Shown here: piece by piece, positions 55,905 through 64,000 of the stretch | Layout of the letters: every line of letters begins with the position of its first letter | How positions within the stretch are numbered: the stretch's first letter is position 1 | NCBI RefSeq assembly: GCF_048077055.1 | Contig: NZ_CP182236.1 | Coordinates: forward strand, 3,968,001 to 4,032,000 | DNA length: 64,000 bases | Reading direction: 5' to 3' | Source: Egbenema bharatensis | Lineage (GTDB): Bacteria > Cyanobacteriota > Cyanobacteriia > Elainellales > Elainellaceae | The notes under the pieces: generated by a model | Told to the model about the DNA's origin: nothing | The model's database searches: none | The model's input: the letters and a program-made list of their open reading frames with translations, nothing else | Translations under genes and position numbers: made by a program

Positions 55905-57499
55905 GCCGATCGCTGCCTACGGATCAGCATGACCGGGAATGGGAACAGGAAAATCTGCGGAATTTCCGAAAGTTGCTGCTGTCGGTGCAGGCGAGCCTGA
56001 AGCAGTTGAATTTGCTGATTGCGATTTGCGATCATCCCACCTATCGGGAGGAGTTGATTCGGGACTATGAGGCGCAGCTCACGGCAAAGGGCATCACCTG
56101 TTTGCGGGTACAACTCGATCGGCATCAGACGAGCTTGAAGCAGGCGTTGCTGGCACTGGCGGCAGAGGAACCAGCTTTGTATGAAGATCAGCCTGTGATG
56201 GTGACGGTCTGCGGGGCAGATCAAATGTTGAGTGTGCGGCTGGATCAGGAACAGTCGGCGCGGGAGCAGTTTTTCTTTTCGCTGCAATGGACGAGGGAAG
56301 CTTTGCGCCAGTTTCAGTTTCCGATCGTGATTTGGCTGACGGAGCAAATTACACGAGAGTTAACCCAGCAAGCCCCGGATTTTTGGAGTTGGCGAGGGGG
56401 GGTGTTTCAGTTTGTGCGTCCAATAGGGCGATCGGACAATCGATCGAGTGGAGAGTTTCAGGACTTCCAGTTGGAGGCAAAACCTAAGAAACCTATTTCA
56501 CTGGCTGAATCTAGACAAAAAATCCAGGAGTTACAAAAGCAAATTGCCACCCTGGAAGTTCAAGACCCAGAATCACCCTTACTGCCAAGTTTGTATAGCA
56601 GTTTGGGAGAAGCCTATGAAGAACGGTTGGACAATGGCTTGGTGGCTGCACATGCTAAAGAACAACAGCTAGCTATTCAAGCTTATGAAAAGGCGATCGC
56701 CCTTCAAACTGAGGAGGATTCAGTCGAGCTAGCGAGGACTCTCAAAAATCTGGCAAATCTGTACCGATCGATGGGACGCTACAGTGAAGCCGAACCGCTC
56801 TTTGTCCGATCGCTTGCTATCTATGAGCAGCAGTTAGGGGCAGATCATCCACATACCGCCACCAGTCTGAACAATCTGGCAGGACTGTACCGATCGATGG
56901 GACGCTACAGTGAAGCTGAACCGCTCTTTGTCCGATCGCTTGCTATCTATGAGCAGCAGTTAGGGGCAGATCATCCACATACCGCCACCAGTCTGAACAA
57001 TCTGGCAGGACTGTACCGATCGATGGGACGCTACAGTGAAGCTGAACCGCTCTTTGTCCGATCGCTTGACATCTATGAGCAGCAGTTAGGGGCAGATCAT
57101 CCACATACCGCCACCAGTCTGAACAATCTGGCAGGACTGTACGACTCGATGGGACGCTACAGTGAAGCTGAACCGCTCTTTGTCCGATCGCTTGCCATCT
57201 GTGAGCAGCAGTTAGGGGCAGACCATCCCGATACCGCCACCAGTCTGAACAATCTGGCAGGACTGTACGACTCGATGGGACGCTACAGTGAAGCTGAACC
57301 GCTCTTTGTCCGGGGATTAGGTATTCTGTTCAACAGCCTTGGAGAAACTCACCCCAAGATCCAAACTGGTTGGGCAAATTTCCTCTCCTTCTTGCAGCAG
57401 GTCATAGAGGCAGGGCAAACCGATCGGCTTTCAGATCATCCAACGACACAGCGGGCGATCGAGCAACTGCGGCAATCATCAGGGGAAATGGCGGAATGA
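55901..57499 (+). CDS. N-domain/TPR protein sharing its N-terminus with the NACHT-TPR protein
   Basis: 532 residues, start GTG overlapping the ATPase remnant. Residues 35-175 are an alpha/beta domain: LNLLIAICDHPTYRE, VMVTVCGADQ and the signature FPIVIWLTEQ...QAPDFWSWRGGVF (about 140-172), which resembles the start of the protein at 7367-9037. No Walker A is seen. A coiled-coil linker (RQKIQELQKQIATL) follows, then about five kinesin-light-chain-like TPRs of 42 residues (GRYSEAEPLFVRSLAIYEQQ). There is no NACHT domain here, so the TPRs attach directly. A second member of the same sensor/effector class is inferred. Confidence 0.85.
   Translation: MSRSLPTDQHDREWEQENLRNFRKLLLSVQASLKQLNLLIAICDHPTYREELIRDYEAQLTAKGITCLRVQLDRHQTSLKQALLALAAEEPALYEDQPVMVTVCGADQMLSVRLDQEQSAREQFFFSLQWTREALRQFQFPIVIWLTEQITRELTQQAPDFWSWRGGVFQFVRPIGRSDNRSSGEFQDFQLEAKPKKPISLAESRQKIQELQKQIATLEVQDPESPLLPSLYSSLGEAYEERLDNGLVAAHAKEQQLAIQAYEKAIALQTEEDSVELARTLKNLANLYRSMGRYSEAEPLFVRSLAIYEQQLGADHPHTATSLNNLAGLYRSMGRYSEAEPLFVRSLAIYEQQLGADHPHTATSLNNLAGLYRSMGRYSEAEPLFVRSLDIYEQQLGADHPHTATSLNNLAGLYDSMGRYSEAEPLFVRSLAICEQQLGADHPDTATSLNNLAGLYDSMGRYSEAEPLFVRGLGILFNSLGETHPKIQTGWANFLSFLQQVIEAGQTDRLSDHPTTQRAIEQLRQSSGEMAE
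56745..57330 (+). repeat. 126-bp tandem repeats encoding 42-residue TPR units
   Basis: Four or five nearly identical head-to-tail 126-bp units starting at CTGTACCGATCGATGGG; for example 56759, 56885, 57011 and 57137. Near-identity suggests recent duplication. Confidence 0.9.
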
Positions 57500-57566
57500 A
57501 GAGGGGCGATCGGTTGAAGTAAATTTTAAATTAGCGAATACTGACACGACTCAGTAAAAACCAACC

Positions 57567-57713
57567 ATGAACACTCAACGGGTAGACTCGATCGTCCAGG
57601 CGATTAGCCCTCTCTTCCGAAGAACGACTTTTGCTAGAGGAAAAACTGTTTGCAAATTCACCCTATCCCTCCAATCAAGAATTTCTCCATCTAGCCGAAC
57701 AATGATTCCCATA
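57567..57713 (+). pseudogene. Small antitoxin-like gene, frameshifted
   Basis: A start MNTQRVDSIVQAISPL is followed, in the next frame, by SEERLLLEEKLFANSPYPSNQ and a stop after about 46 codons in total. The motif L-SPEER-LLEEKL is common in short antitoxin-like cyanobacterial proteins. One extra base near 57612 would cause the shift. No toxin partner follows; chlD is next, after 130 bp that include a heptamer repeat. Confidence 0.5.
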
Positions 57714-57761
57714 GCCTTCTATCCCAAAACTCGCAAATCGTTCGCCTGAAACCCACGAACG

Positions 57762-57799
57762 CCCAAAATCTAAAATCCACAATCTACAATCCAAAATTC
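57762..57799 (+). repeat. Heptamer-family repeat upstream of chlD
   Basis: Degenerate CCAAAATCTAAAAT / CCACAATCTACAAT units, same family as 33583-33621. About 80 bp before the chlD start. Confidence 0.75.
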
Positions 57800-57878
57800 A
57801 GATCGCCTCCAAGAGCACCCCGTCTCTTGATATGCTGAATCTTTAGACTGTTGCGATCGAACTGATATTTGCACCATC

Positions 57879-60035
57879 ATGCCTGCACTCACCGAGACTC
57901 CCACCTTAACGGCTTTTCCCCTCACCGCTGTTGTCGGGCAAGAAGCGATTAAACTGGCTCTTTTACTGGCTGCGGTTGACCCTGGCTTGGGCGGTGTGGT
58001 GATCGCAGGTCGGCGGGGCACGGCAAAATCAGTCATGGCGCGGGCGATTCATGCCCTCTTACCCCCGATCGAAATTATTGAAGGTTCCCTCAACGCCAAT
58101 CCCGATCGCCCGGATGAGTGGGATGATGACACCGTTGAACAGTTTGCAGACTTCTCTAATCCTGAGCGAGTCAATCGATCGATTGCCCTGCCCAATCCAG
58201 AGGAAGCCCCATCCACCTTCAGCCCGATCGATTCCGAGTCCTCCTTACCCACCCAAATTGTCCCGGCTCCCTTCATTCAGGTTCCTCTGGGCGTAACGGA
58301 GGATCGGTTGCTGGGATCGGTGGATGTGGCCCAGTCGATTAAGCGGGGGGAAACCGTCTTTCAACCGGGACTGCTGGCAGAAGCCCATCGGGGTGTACTG
58401 TACATCGACGAGCTAAACCTGCTGGACGATCAGATTGCTAACCTGCTGCTGGCTGCCATCACCGAAGGGCGGAACCAGATTGAGCGGGAGGGCATTAGCT
58501 TTCAGCATCCCTGTAAGCCGTTGCTGATTGCTACCTACAACCCGGAAGAAGGGGATCTGCGCGAACACTTACTCGATCGAATTGCGATCGCCCTTTCTGC
58601 GGATGCCGTGTTGGGACTGGATGAGCGGGTGGAAGCCGTGGATCAGGCCACGTCCTATGCGGAATCTCCCCAGGTGTTTCTCCAGCAATACACCGAAGAA
58701 ATCGACAACCTGAAAACCCAGATCATTCTGGCGCGGGAATGGCTCAAGGATGTGCAGATTAGTCACGATCAGATTGCCTATCTGGTGAATGAAGCCCTGC
58801 GGGGTGGGGTGCAAGGACACCGAGCCGAACTGTTTGCCCTGCGCGTGGCCAAGGCTCATGCGGCCCTAAATGGTCGAACCGAAGTCACGGCCGAAGATCT
58901 GCGTCGGGCCGTAGAACTGGTGATTGTGCCGCGTTCCACGATCGTCCAGACACCGCCCGAAGAACAGCAACCGCCACCCCCACCTCCGCCACCCCCTGAA
59001 AGCCAGGAAGAATCTCCCCAAGATCAGGATGAGCAGGAAGAGGAGCAGGAGGAAGATGAAGAACAGGATCAAACCCCGCCGGATATCCCCGAAGAATTTG
59101 TCTTTGACCCCGAAGGCGTGATTCTAGACCCAACGGTGCTGTACTTTGCCCAGATGGCGCAACGACGGGGCAAATCCGGTGCCCGTAGTATTATTTTCTC
59201 GGACGATCGCGGTCGCTACATCAAACCCGTTTTACCCAGAGGTAAAGTTCGCCGCATTGCCGTAGATGCCACCCTGCGATCGGCGGCTCCCTACCAGAAA
59301 GCCAGACGGCAACGGTTTGACCAGCGGGATCAGTCCCCATCCCCCACTCCCCACTCCCCACTCCCCACTCCCCGCAAAAAAGTCTTCGTCGAAGAAAGCG
59401 ACATTCGTGCCAAACGGCTGGCTCGTAAAGCAGGAGCCTTAATTGTGTTTGTCGTGGATGCTTCAGGTTCGATGGCACTGAACCGAATGAATTCAGCCAA
59501 GGGAGCGGTGATGCGCTTATTGACCGAGGCTTACCAGAACCGCGATCAGGTGGCTCTGATTCCCTTCCGAGGGGAACAGGCGGAGGTCTTACTGCCCCCC
59601 ACGCGATCGATCACCTCTGCCCGTCGTCGATTGGAACGGATGCCCTGTGGTGGGGGTTCTCCGCTGGCGCATGGACTCACCCAAGCCGTACGAGTTGGGA
59701 TGAATGCCAAGCAGTCTGGCGATATTGGGCAGGTGGTAATTGTCGCCATTACAGACGGACGGGGCAATATTCCCCTATCTCGATCGCTGGGTGAGCCAAA
59801 ATTGGATGACGAAAAGCCCGACATTAAGGCAGAACTGCTGGACATTGCCGGAAAGATTCGCGCCCTCGGCATTCAGCTCTTGGTAATTGACACGGAAAAC
59901 AAATTTGTCTCCACCGGATTTGCCAAGGAACTGGCTAAACAGGCAGGCGGCAAATACTATCACCTGCCTAAAGCCACTGATCAGGCGATCGCCGCGATGA
60001 CGAAAGGAGCCATTTCAGATTTGAAGGGACGGTAG
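57879..60035 (+). CDS. chlD: Magnesium chelatase subunit D
   Basis: 718 residues, slightly long for ChlD. AAA+ N-domain with degenerate Walker A GRRGTAKSV and GVLYIDELNLLDD, then an acidic Pro-rich linker (around 370-400) and a von Willebrand A domain with MIDAS DASGSM (about residue 524). It acts with ChlI and ChlH to insert Mg2+ into protoporphyrin IX, the first chlorophyll-specific step. Residues about 484-500 are a SPTPHSPLPTP insertion encoded by CCCCACT heptamers. Chlorophyll synthesis confirms a phototroph. Intact. Confidence 0.96.
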   Translation: MPALTETPTLTAFPLTAVVGQEAIKLALLLAAVDPGLGGVVIAGRRGTAKSVMARAIHALLPPIEIIEGSLNANPDRPDEWDDDTVEQFADFSNPERVNRSIALPNPEEAPSTFSPIDSESSLPTQIVPAPFIQVPLGVTEDRLLGSVDVAQSIKRGETVFQPGLLAEAHRGVLYIDELNLLDDQIANLLLAAITEGRNQIEREGISFQHPCKPLLIATYNPEEGDLREHLLDRIAIALSADAVLGLDERVEAVDQATSYAESPQVFLQQYTEEIDNLKTQIILAREWLKDVQISHDQIAYLVNEALRGGVQGHRAELFALRVAKAHAALNGRTEVTAEDLRRAVELVIVPRSTIVQTPPEEQQPPPPPPPPPESQEESPQDQDEQEEEQEEDEEQDQTPPDIPEEFVFDPEGVILDPTVLYFAQMAQRRGKSGARSIIFSDDRGRYIKPVLPRGKVRRIAVDATLRSAAPYQKARRQRFDQRDQSPSPTPHSPLPTPRKKVFVEESDIRAKRLARKAGALIVFVVDASGSMALNRMNSAKGAVMRLLTEAYQNRDQVALIPFRGEQAEVLLPPTRSITSARRRLERMPCGGGSPLAHGLTQAVRVGMNAKQSGDIGQVVIVAITDGRGNIPLSRSLGEPKLDDEKPDIKAELLDIAGKIRALGIQLLVIDTENKFVSTGFAKELAKQAGGKYYHLPKATDQAIAAMTKGAISDLKGR
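59336..59376 (+). repeat. CCCCACT heptamer tandem repeat within chlD
   Basis: About five copies of CCCCACT, in frame, between the linker and vWA domains. Related CCCCACA units are in narB. Confidence 0.85.
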
Positions 60036-60318
60036 ACCAAGTCTTGGCTTCATTTGTCACTCTACGGAAGAGTCTTACATTCTGCGAACACACTTACTCC
60101 AGTCCTAATTTCCACCGTAGCAAAGCGATCGCCCACGGTTGGAAGTAATGAGTGAATGGACTGTGCAGCATTTGCTGAGCAAAAGGTAGAAACTTTAACG
60201 CATAGGGAACACTTCAATCAGGACTAACGCAGCTCGCTTTGAATTGGTTTCAGGCAAACCCGAAGTTGAGGTACGCATTAGTTCTAGCCCACAGCAACAG
60301 TTAACTCAACATTGAGCT

Positions 60319-60846
60319 ATGAATGGTGAAACGTTAAGATTTACTGCTCTAGGAGCAGCGGTTTTCTTTGGAATAATGGGAGTATCTGGCTGGACTTCGG
60401 GAATATTACTTGCTGGACTTTGCTTCTTTTTTTGGTGCTATACCGCAACGTCAGCAGGACAAGCATTTTTAAAGGAATACTCTAAAAGAACTGAAGAACG
60501 CAGAAGAGAGTTCGAGAAGCTACATGCAGAGCGAAATAAAATTAATCCTCAGTATATGAGCCAGCTTTTCAACCAACTTGATGCTGCTCCAGGTGATTCT
60601 GACTTATGTGAAGAAATTATCAGGCTTTTACACCTTTCTCATCCTATGATCTTCCCAAAGGAAAGAACGAGGGAAGTGTATGATCGAGCATTGAAGGTTC
60701 TTGAGGAAAATTCGGAGATAACAAACTTAAAAGCATTTTGTCTTAATGTCGGGCGTTGGCATTGCGGCAGGGTTCGAGCTAGCGGTCATGTCACCATATA
60801 CGATGAGCAAGCTATCCAGAATGATATCAGCGTCAGAGTAAAGTAG
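60319..60846 (+). CDS. Hypothetical membrane protein
   Basis: 175 residues. One or two hydrophobic segments (FTALGAAVFFGIMGV, SGILLAGLCFFFWCY) are followed by a basic/acidic helix (KEYSKRTEERRREFEKLHAERN) and a small cytoplasmic domain. Base composition is AT-richer than neighbours, which may suggest transfer. No family recognised. Flanking spacers 60036-60318 and 60847-61125 hold no other convincing gene. Confidence 0.55.
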   Translation: MNGETLRFTALGAAVFFGIMGVSGWTSGILLAGLCFFFWCYTATSAGQAFLKEYSKRTEERRREFEKLHAERNKINPQYMSQLFNQLDAAPGDSDLCEEIIRLLHLSHPMIFPKERTREVYDRALKVLEENSEITNLKAFCLNVGRWHCGRVRASGHVTIYDEQAIQNDISVRVK

Positions 60847-60956
60847 AGAAGAAACAAACATACGTAAAGACGCAAAACAGTTTTCTAGTTGTAGAAAATG
60901 CTACAAGTTAGTTTACCGTCTTGAACCGTTTTGAATGTTCATCTGGGGCAGAGGTA

Positions 60957-60976
60957 GCGCAGGCATCTTGCCTGCC
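60957..60976. repeat. Palindrome GCGCAGGCATCTTGCCTGCC
   Basis: Copy of the dispersed palindrome family, followed by a degenerate copy of the stretch after 35576 ending ATACACCC. Confidence 0.8.
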
Positions 60977-61125
60977 AGTGAGATACTTGCTGTGTGCATA
61001 CAAGATTAGAATACACCCGATCGAAATCTGCTAATTTTGCAAAACTTTCAAAGCACAACAGTTGTCGCTTATCAAGATTTTCTTTGAAGAGCAAATCTTG
61101 CAAAACAAGAGAAGAGAACTGAATC

Positions 61126-61512
61126 ATGAGCCAAATTGAACTCGATCGCTTACTAGACGGAGTTGCTTAGTTAGAGACGGCTGATTTAGAAAGATTTGCC
61201 GAGCAAGTCAACCGCCTCCTGGCACAGCGCAAAGTGTCCAGCCTTCCCCAACCTGAAGCCGAACTGCTGCAACAGATTAACCAGGGACTCCCCGCAGACA
61301 GTCAACACCGCTACGACCAACTGAGAACCAAACTAAACGCCAAGACCATCACCCCTGAAGAACATCAGGAACTCCTTGCCCTGGTAGATATCTTTGAGCA
61401 AGCCGATGCCGAACGACTCCAGCACTTGATCGAACTCTCCCAATTGCGCCAAGTGCCCCTCCCCGACCTGATGCACCAGCTTGGTATTCATCCCCCAGCC
61501 GTTCATGCCTAG
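61126..61512 (+). pseudogene. Antitoxin-like small protein gene with a premature stop
   Basis: From ATG 61126 the frame reads MSQIELDRLLDGVA-stop-LETADLERFAEQVNRLL and continues to 61512 with QLRTKLNAKTITPEEHQEL and a C-terminal helix. The TAG at 61168-61170 most simply derives from CAG (Gln), a nonsense mutation, because sequence before and after is in the same frame and coherent. Without it the product is 128 residues. An internal re-start would give about 92 residues. Its stop overlaps the HNH gene by 8 bp, a coupled pair as in toxin-antitoxin-like modules (inference). Confidence 0.65.
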
Positions 61513-61726
61513 ACGCTACATCACCGTCGCGGAACAGCAGCAAGTCATTGAGCGAGCAAACCGACGCTGCGAATACTGCAAAAGTGCAATGGACTACAGT
61601 TCCCAGCCCTTCGAGATTGAACACATTGTCCCCATTGCTGAAGCAGGCGAAACCTCCCTGGATAACCTGGCGCTGGCCTGTGGTGGCTGCAACGGACATA
61701 AATACACGAAGGTGGAAGCTATTTGA
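61505..61726 (+). CDS. HNH endonuclease, possibly C-terminally shortened
   Basis: 73 residues. CEYCKS, EIEHIVPIAEAGETSLDNL and ACGGCNGHK form the HNH/zinc-ribbon core (catalytic His in EHIVP). Cyanobacterial relatives I know usually carry about 60 more residues; here translation ends after YTKVEAI with TGA TAG. It could be complete, trimmed, or frameshifted. It is translationally linked to the antitoxin-like gene upstream. Confidence 0.7.
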   Translation: MPRRYITVAEQQQVIERANRRCEYCKSAMDYSSQPFEIEHIVPIAEAGETSLDNLALACGGCNGHKYTKVEAI

Positions 61727-61781
61727 TAGCGTCCTGGCTTCAGGCTTGTAGGATGAAGAAATCGCTTTGTCTAACGATCGT

Positions 61782-63722
61782 ATGACTTCGACTCACGATA
61801 GTGCTCATTCCTCGACTCCGCTGATTTCCCCCGCTCACCCCTTAGAACCCCTGACCGCTGAAGAAGTTGCTGCTGCCGTGGCGATCGTCCGTGCCGAGAA
61901 GCAGGTGGGCGATACATTTCGGTTTCCCTGCGTCACCCTTCAGGAGCCATCCAAGGCGGTAGTGTTAAACTTCCAGCCCGGAGATGCGGTTCCCAGGGAA
62001 GCCTTTTTGATTCTGCTGGACAACGCCAATGGCCAGACCTACGAGGCGATCGTCTCTCTGACGGAAGCAACGGTGAAATCCTGGATTCATGTTCCCAACG
62101 TGCAGCCCAACATCATGGCGGATGAGCTGGCGGAATGTGAAGCGGCAGTCAAACAGCATCCCGAATTCGTTGCAGCTCTGGCGAAGCGGGGAATTACGGA
62201 TCTGGATGCCGTGGTGGTTGATCCCTGGGCGATCGGCAATTTTGGCTTTACCGATGAAGTGAATTTGCGGCTCTCCCGCTGTATTTGCTATCTGCGAACC
62301 ACCCCTTACAGCAATTTCTATTCCCGCCCGATTGATGGTCTGGTTCCAGTGGTGAATCTCAACACGATGGAAGTGCTGAAAATCGAAGATATGGGGGTGG
62401 TGCCCGTGCCGCCTGAACCGGGAGAATATGCCTCGCGCTTTATGCCGGAGTTTCGTCAGGATATCAAACCTCTACACATTACCCAGCCAGAGGGCACCAG
62501 TTTTCAGGTGGAGGGGCACTGCATTCGCTGGCAAAAGTGGCAGATGCGGATTGGCTTTACCCCGCGAGAAGGACTGGTGCTGTACACCGTCGGCTATGAG
62601 GAGCAACCCGGTCAGGTGCGATCGATTCTCTATCGGGCTTCGATGGCGGAAATGGTTGTCCCCTATGGCGATCCCCGACCGCAGCACTTTCGTAAAAACG
62701 CCTTTGACTTGGGGGAACACGGCATTGGGATGCTGGCCAATTCCCTGAAGCTGGGGTGCGATTGCGTTGGCGAAATCCATTACTTTGATGCAGTGCTGAC
62801 GGATAGTCGAGGCAATGTGGCGATGACTGAAAATGCGATTTGTCTGCATGAAGAGGACTTTGGCACCCTCTGGAAGCATACCGACTGGCGGCTGGAGGAA
62901 GTGGAGGTGAGGCGATCGCGGCGGCTGGTGCTGTCCTTTGTGGCGACGGTGGATAACTATGAATACGGATTATTCTGGTATTTCTATCAGGACGGTACGA
63001 TTCAGTATGAAGTCAAGCTGACGGGATTATTGCTGTGTGGTGCGCTGGCAGATTTTCCCAAGTATGGAACGGTGGTGGCTCCTGAACTGAATGCCCTGAA
63101 CCATCAGCACTTTTTCTGTATGCGGCTGGATTTTGACCTGGACGGCACTGAAAATGCAGTTTATGAGGTGAATACAGAGGCGGAACCGATGGGTGAGCAG
63201 AATCCCTACGGCAATGCTTTCTACGCCAAATCAACTCTACTGGAAACGGAGCAGGCAGCCCAGCGGATTATTGATCCCCTGGCAGGACGCTACTGGAAAG
63301 TGGTGAATCCCAATGTCACCAATCGATTAGGACAACCCGTTGGTTTCAAAATCATTCCCGGTGAGAATGTGCTGCCCTTTGCCCATCCCGATTCCCCCAT
63401 CCTGAAGCGGGCCGGCTTTATGAAAAAGCATCTCTGGGTGACACCCTACCATCCAGCCGAAAAATATCCCACTGGCAGCTATCCCAACCAGCATCCTGGA
63501 GACGCAGGCTTACCCCAATGGACGCAGGCCGATCGATCGATCGCCAATACGGATGTAGTGGTCTGGTATGTCTTTGGGCATCACCACATTCCCCGTCCCG
63601 AAGATTATCCGGTCATGCCCACTGCCTATTCTGGCTTCACCCTCAAACCCGTCAGCTTTTTTGATGCCAATCCAGCATTAGATGTGCCGCCCTCCAGGCA
63701 GTCCTCCTGCCACTCGGAGTAG
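61782..63722 (+). CDS. Copper-containing primary-amine oxidase
   Basis: 646 residues from ATG 61782 (a TTG 15 bases upstream is less likely). The topaquinone precursor is Tyr393 in VDNYEYG (consensus N-Y-D/E). Copper ligands are His-x-His in NHQHFF and a third His in GHHHIPRPEDYPVMP. Oxidatively deaminates primary amines to aldehydes, releasing H2O2 and ammonia. No export signal is evident, so cytosolic. Amine oxidase sits far from the nitrate genes, so a nitrogen-scavenging role is only suggested. Confidence 0.9.
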   Translation: MTSTHDSAHSSTPLISPAHPLEPLTAEEVAAAVAIVRAEKQVGDTFRFPCVTLQEPSKAVVLNFQPGDAVPREAFLILLDNANGQTYEAIVSLTEATVKSWIHVPNVQPNIMADELAECEAAVKQHPEFVAALAKRGITDLDAVVVDPWAIGNFGFTDEVNLRLSRCICYLRTTPYSNFYSRPIDGLVPVVNLNTMEVLKIEDMGVVPVPPEPGEYASRFMPEFRQDIKPLHITQPEGTSFQVEGHCIRWQKWQMRIGFTPREGLVLYTVGYEEQPGQVRSILYRASMAEMVVPYGDPRPQHFRKNAFDLGEHGIGMLANSLKLGCDCVGEIHYFDAVLTDSRGNVAMTENAICLHEEDFGTLWKHTDWRLEEVEVRRSRRLVLSFVATVDNYEYGLFWYFYQDGTIQYEVKLTGLLLCGALADFPKYGTVVAPELNALNHQHFFCMRLDFDLDGTENAVYEVNTEAEPMGEQNPYGNAFYAKSTLLETEQAAQRIIDPLAGRYWKVVNPNVTNRLGQPVGFKIIPGENVLPFAHPDSPILKRAGFMKKHLWVTPYHPAEKYPTGSYPNQHPGDAGLPQWTQADRSIANTDVVVWYVFGHHHIPRPEDYPVMPTAYSGFTLKPVSFFDANPALDVPPSRQSSCHSE

Positions 63723-63750
63723 TGAGACTCTGTGAGTCAGTCCAGCCTTC

Positions 63751-63830
63751 TTGTGGGGTAGGCAGCGTTTCGACTGAGCGTTCGACCTGAGCTCACGCCG
63801 AAGGGCTCAAGCCGAAGTCTTGCCTGCCCA
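63751..63830. repeat. Dispersed-repeat debris with TTGTGGGGTAGGCAG and TCTTGCCTGCCC
   Basis: Remnants of the GGCATCTTGCC family surround a 60-bp stretch with TTCGACTGAGC and TTCGACCTGAGC. A GGGATCT tandem follows at about 63843-63870. Confidence 0.5.
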
Positions 63831-63906
63831 GTCCATCTTCTCTGGGATCTGGGATCTGGGATTTAGGATCTGCCTTAACCTGAACCCATCCATCCATCAA
63901 AATCAG

Positions 63907-64000
63907 CTAATCAAAATCAGCGTTCCATTCGGGATGATAGTAATGCTCAAACATCCGATCGACCTGAGAGGGCACGACGCGAACCAGCGATAGTTCAGGA
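63907..64000 (-). CDS. C-terminal end of an unidentified protein (partial)
   Basis: On the minus strand the last 30 codons read ...VRVVPSQVDRMFEHYYHPEWNADFD, with TAG at 63907-63909. The reading frame is open to the edge and has good composition. I do not recognise the family; the start is outside the window. Confidence 0.55.
   Translation of the reverse strand, partial: PELSLVRVVPSQVDRMFEHYYHPEWNADFD

Overview
The window comes from a cyanobacterium, most likely a filamentous Leptolyngbya-like one (the genus is inference). The evidence is the many GCGATCGC-type (HIP1) octamers, a magnesium-chelatase chlD, the ferredoxin-type nitrate assimilation cluster nirA-nrtABCD-narB under an NtcA-class promoter, guaB3, glyS, and heptamer (STRR-type) repeats. 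I see no rRNA, tRNA or CRISPR array.

Layout. 0-3 kb: the tail of an unidentified gene, then a membrane-anchored or secreted protein-arginine deiminase whose 3' end abuts a 5'-truncated IS1634/IS4-type transposase. 3-10.6 kb (minus strand): a two-gene STAND/NLR-like module, made of an Orc1-like P-loop ATPase followed by a roughly 2000-residue N-domain/NACHT/TPR protein split by one base. 10.7-13 kb: a Cache-HAMP-class III nucleotide cyclase and a 112-bp MITE. 13-20.6 kb (minus): oligopeptide-type binding lipoprotein, ABC ATPase, LOG protein, thioredoxin, GuaB3 and a HEAT-repeat protein. 21.4-31 kb: nitrate assimilation operon (NtcB and NtcA sites, nirA, nrtA, nrtB, nrtC, nrtD, narB). 31-37 kb: glyS, murD, a small lipoprotein, an HMA-like protein and wrbA. 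37-43.2 kb: 2OG-Fe(II) oxygenase, xanthine dehydrogenase subunits and an alpha/beta hydrolase. 43.9-47.5 kb: sugar cassette (SDR epimerase, DegT aminotransferase, GT4). 47.6-54.1 kb: Na+/H+ antiporter, small proteins, an MscS-type channel and a GH15 glucoamylase-like enzyme. 54-57.8 kb: repeats, a MITE, small genes, and a second copy of the NLR-like architecture in which only the last 43 codons of the partner ATPase survive in front of an N-domain/TPR protein. 57.9-64 kb: chlD, a membrane protein, a decayed antitoxin-like/HNH pair and a copper amine oxidase.

Two themes stand out. First, the 3-10 kb and 55.8-57.5 kb loci share an N-terminal domain (signature WL...PDFWxWRG) and a partner ATPase, which suggests a recurring two-gene sensor/effector system, possibly in defence or signalling. 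Second, at least eight conserved genes (the NACHT-TPR gene, the cyclase, an ABC ATPase, nrtC twice, murD, xdhB, a GT4, the MscS channel, and a small antitoxin-like gene) are broken by indels of one or a few bases, several in homopolymers. Sequencing or assembly error is more likely than mass pseudogenisation, so these are annotated as single genes. The intergenic space is rich in dispersed palindromes and heptamer repeats, some of which have entered the coding sequences of narB, chlD and murD.
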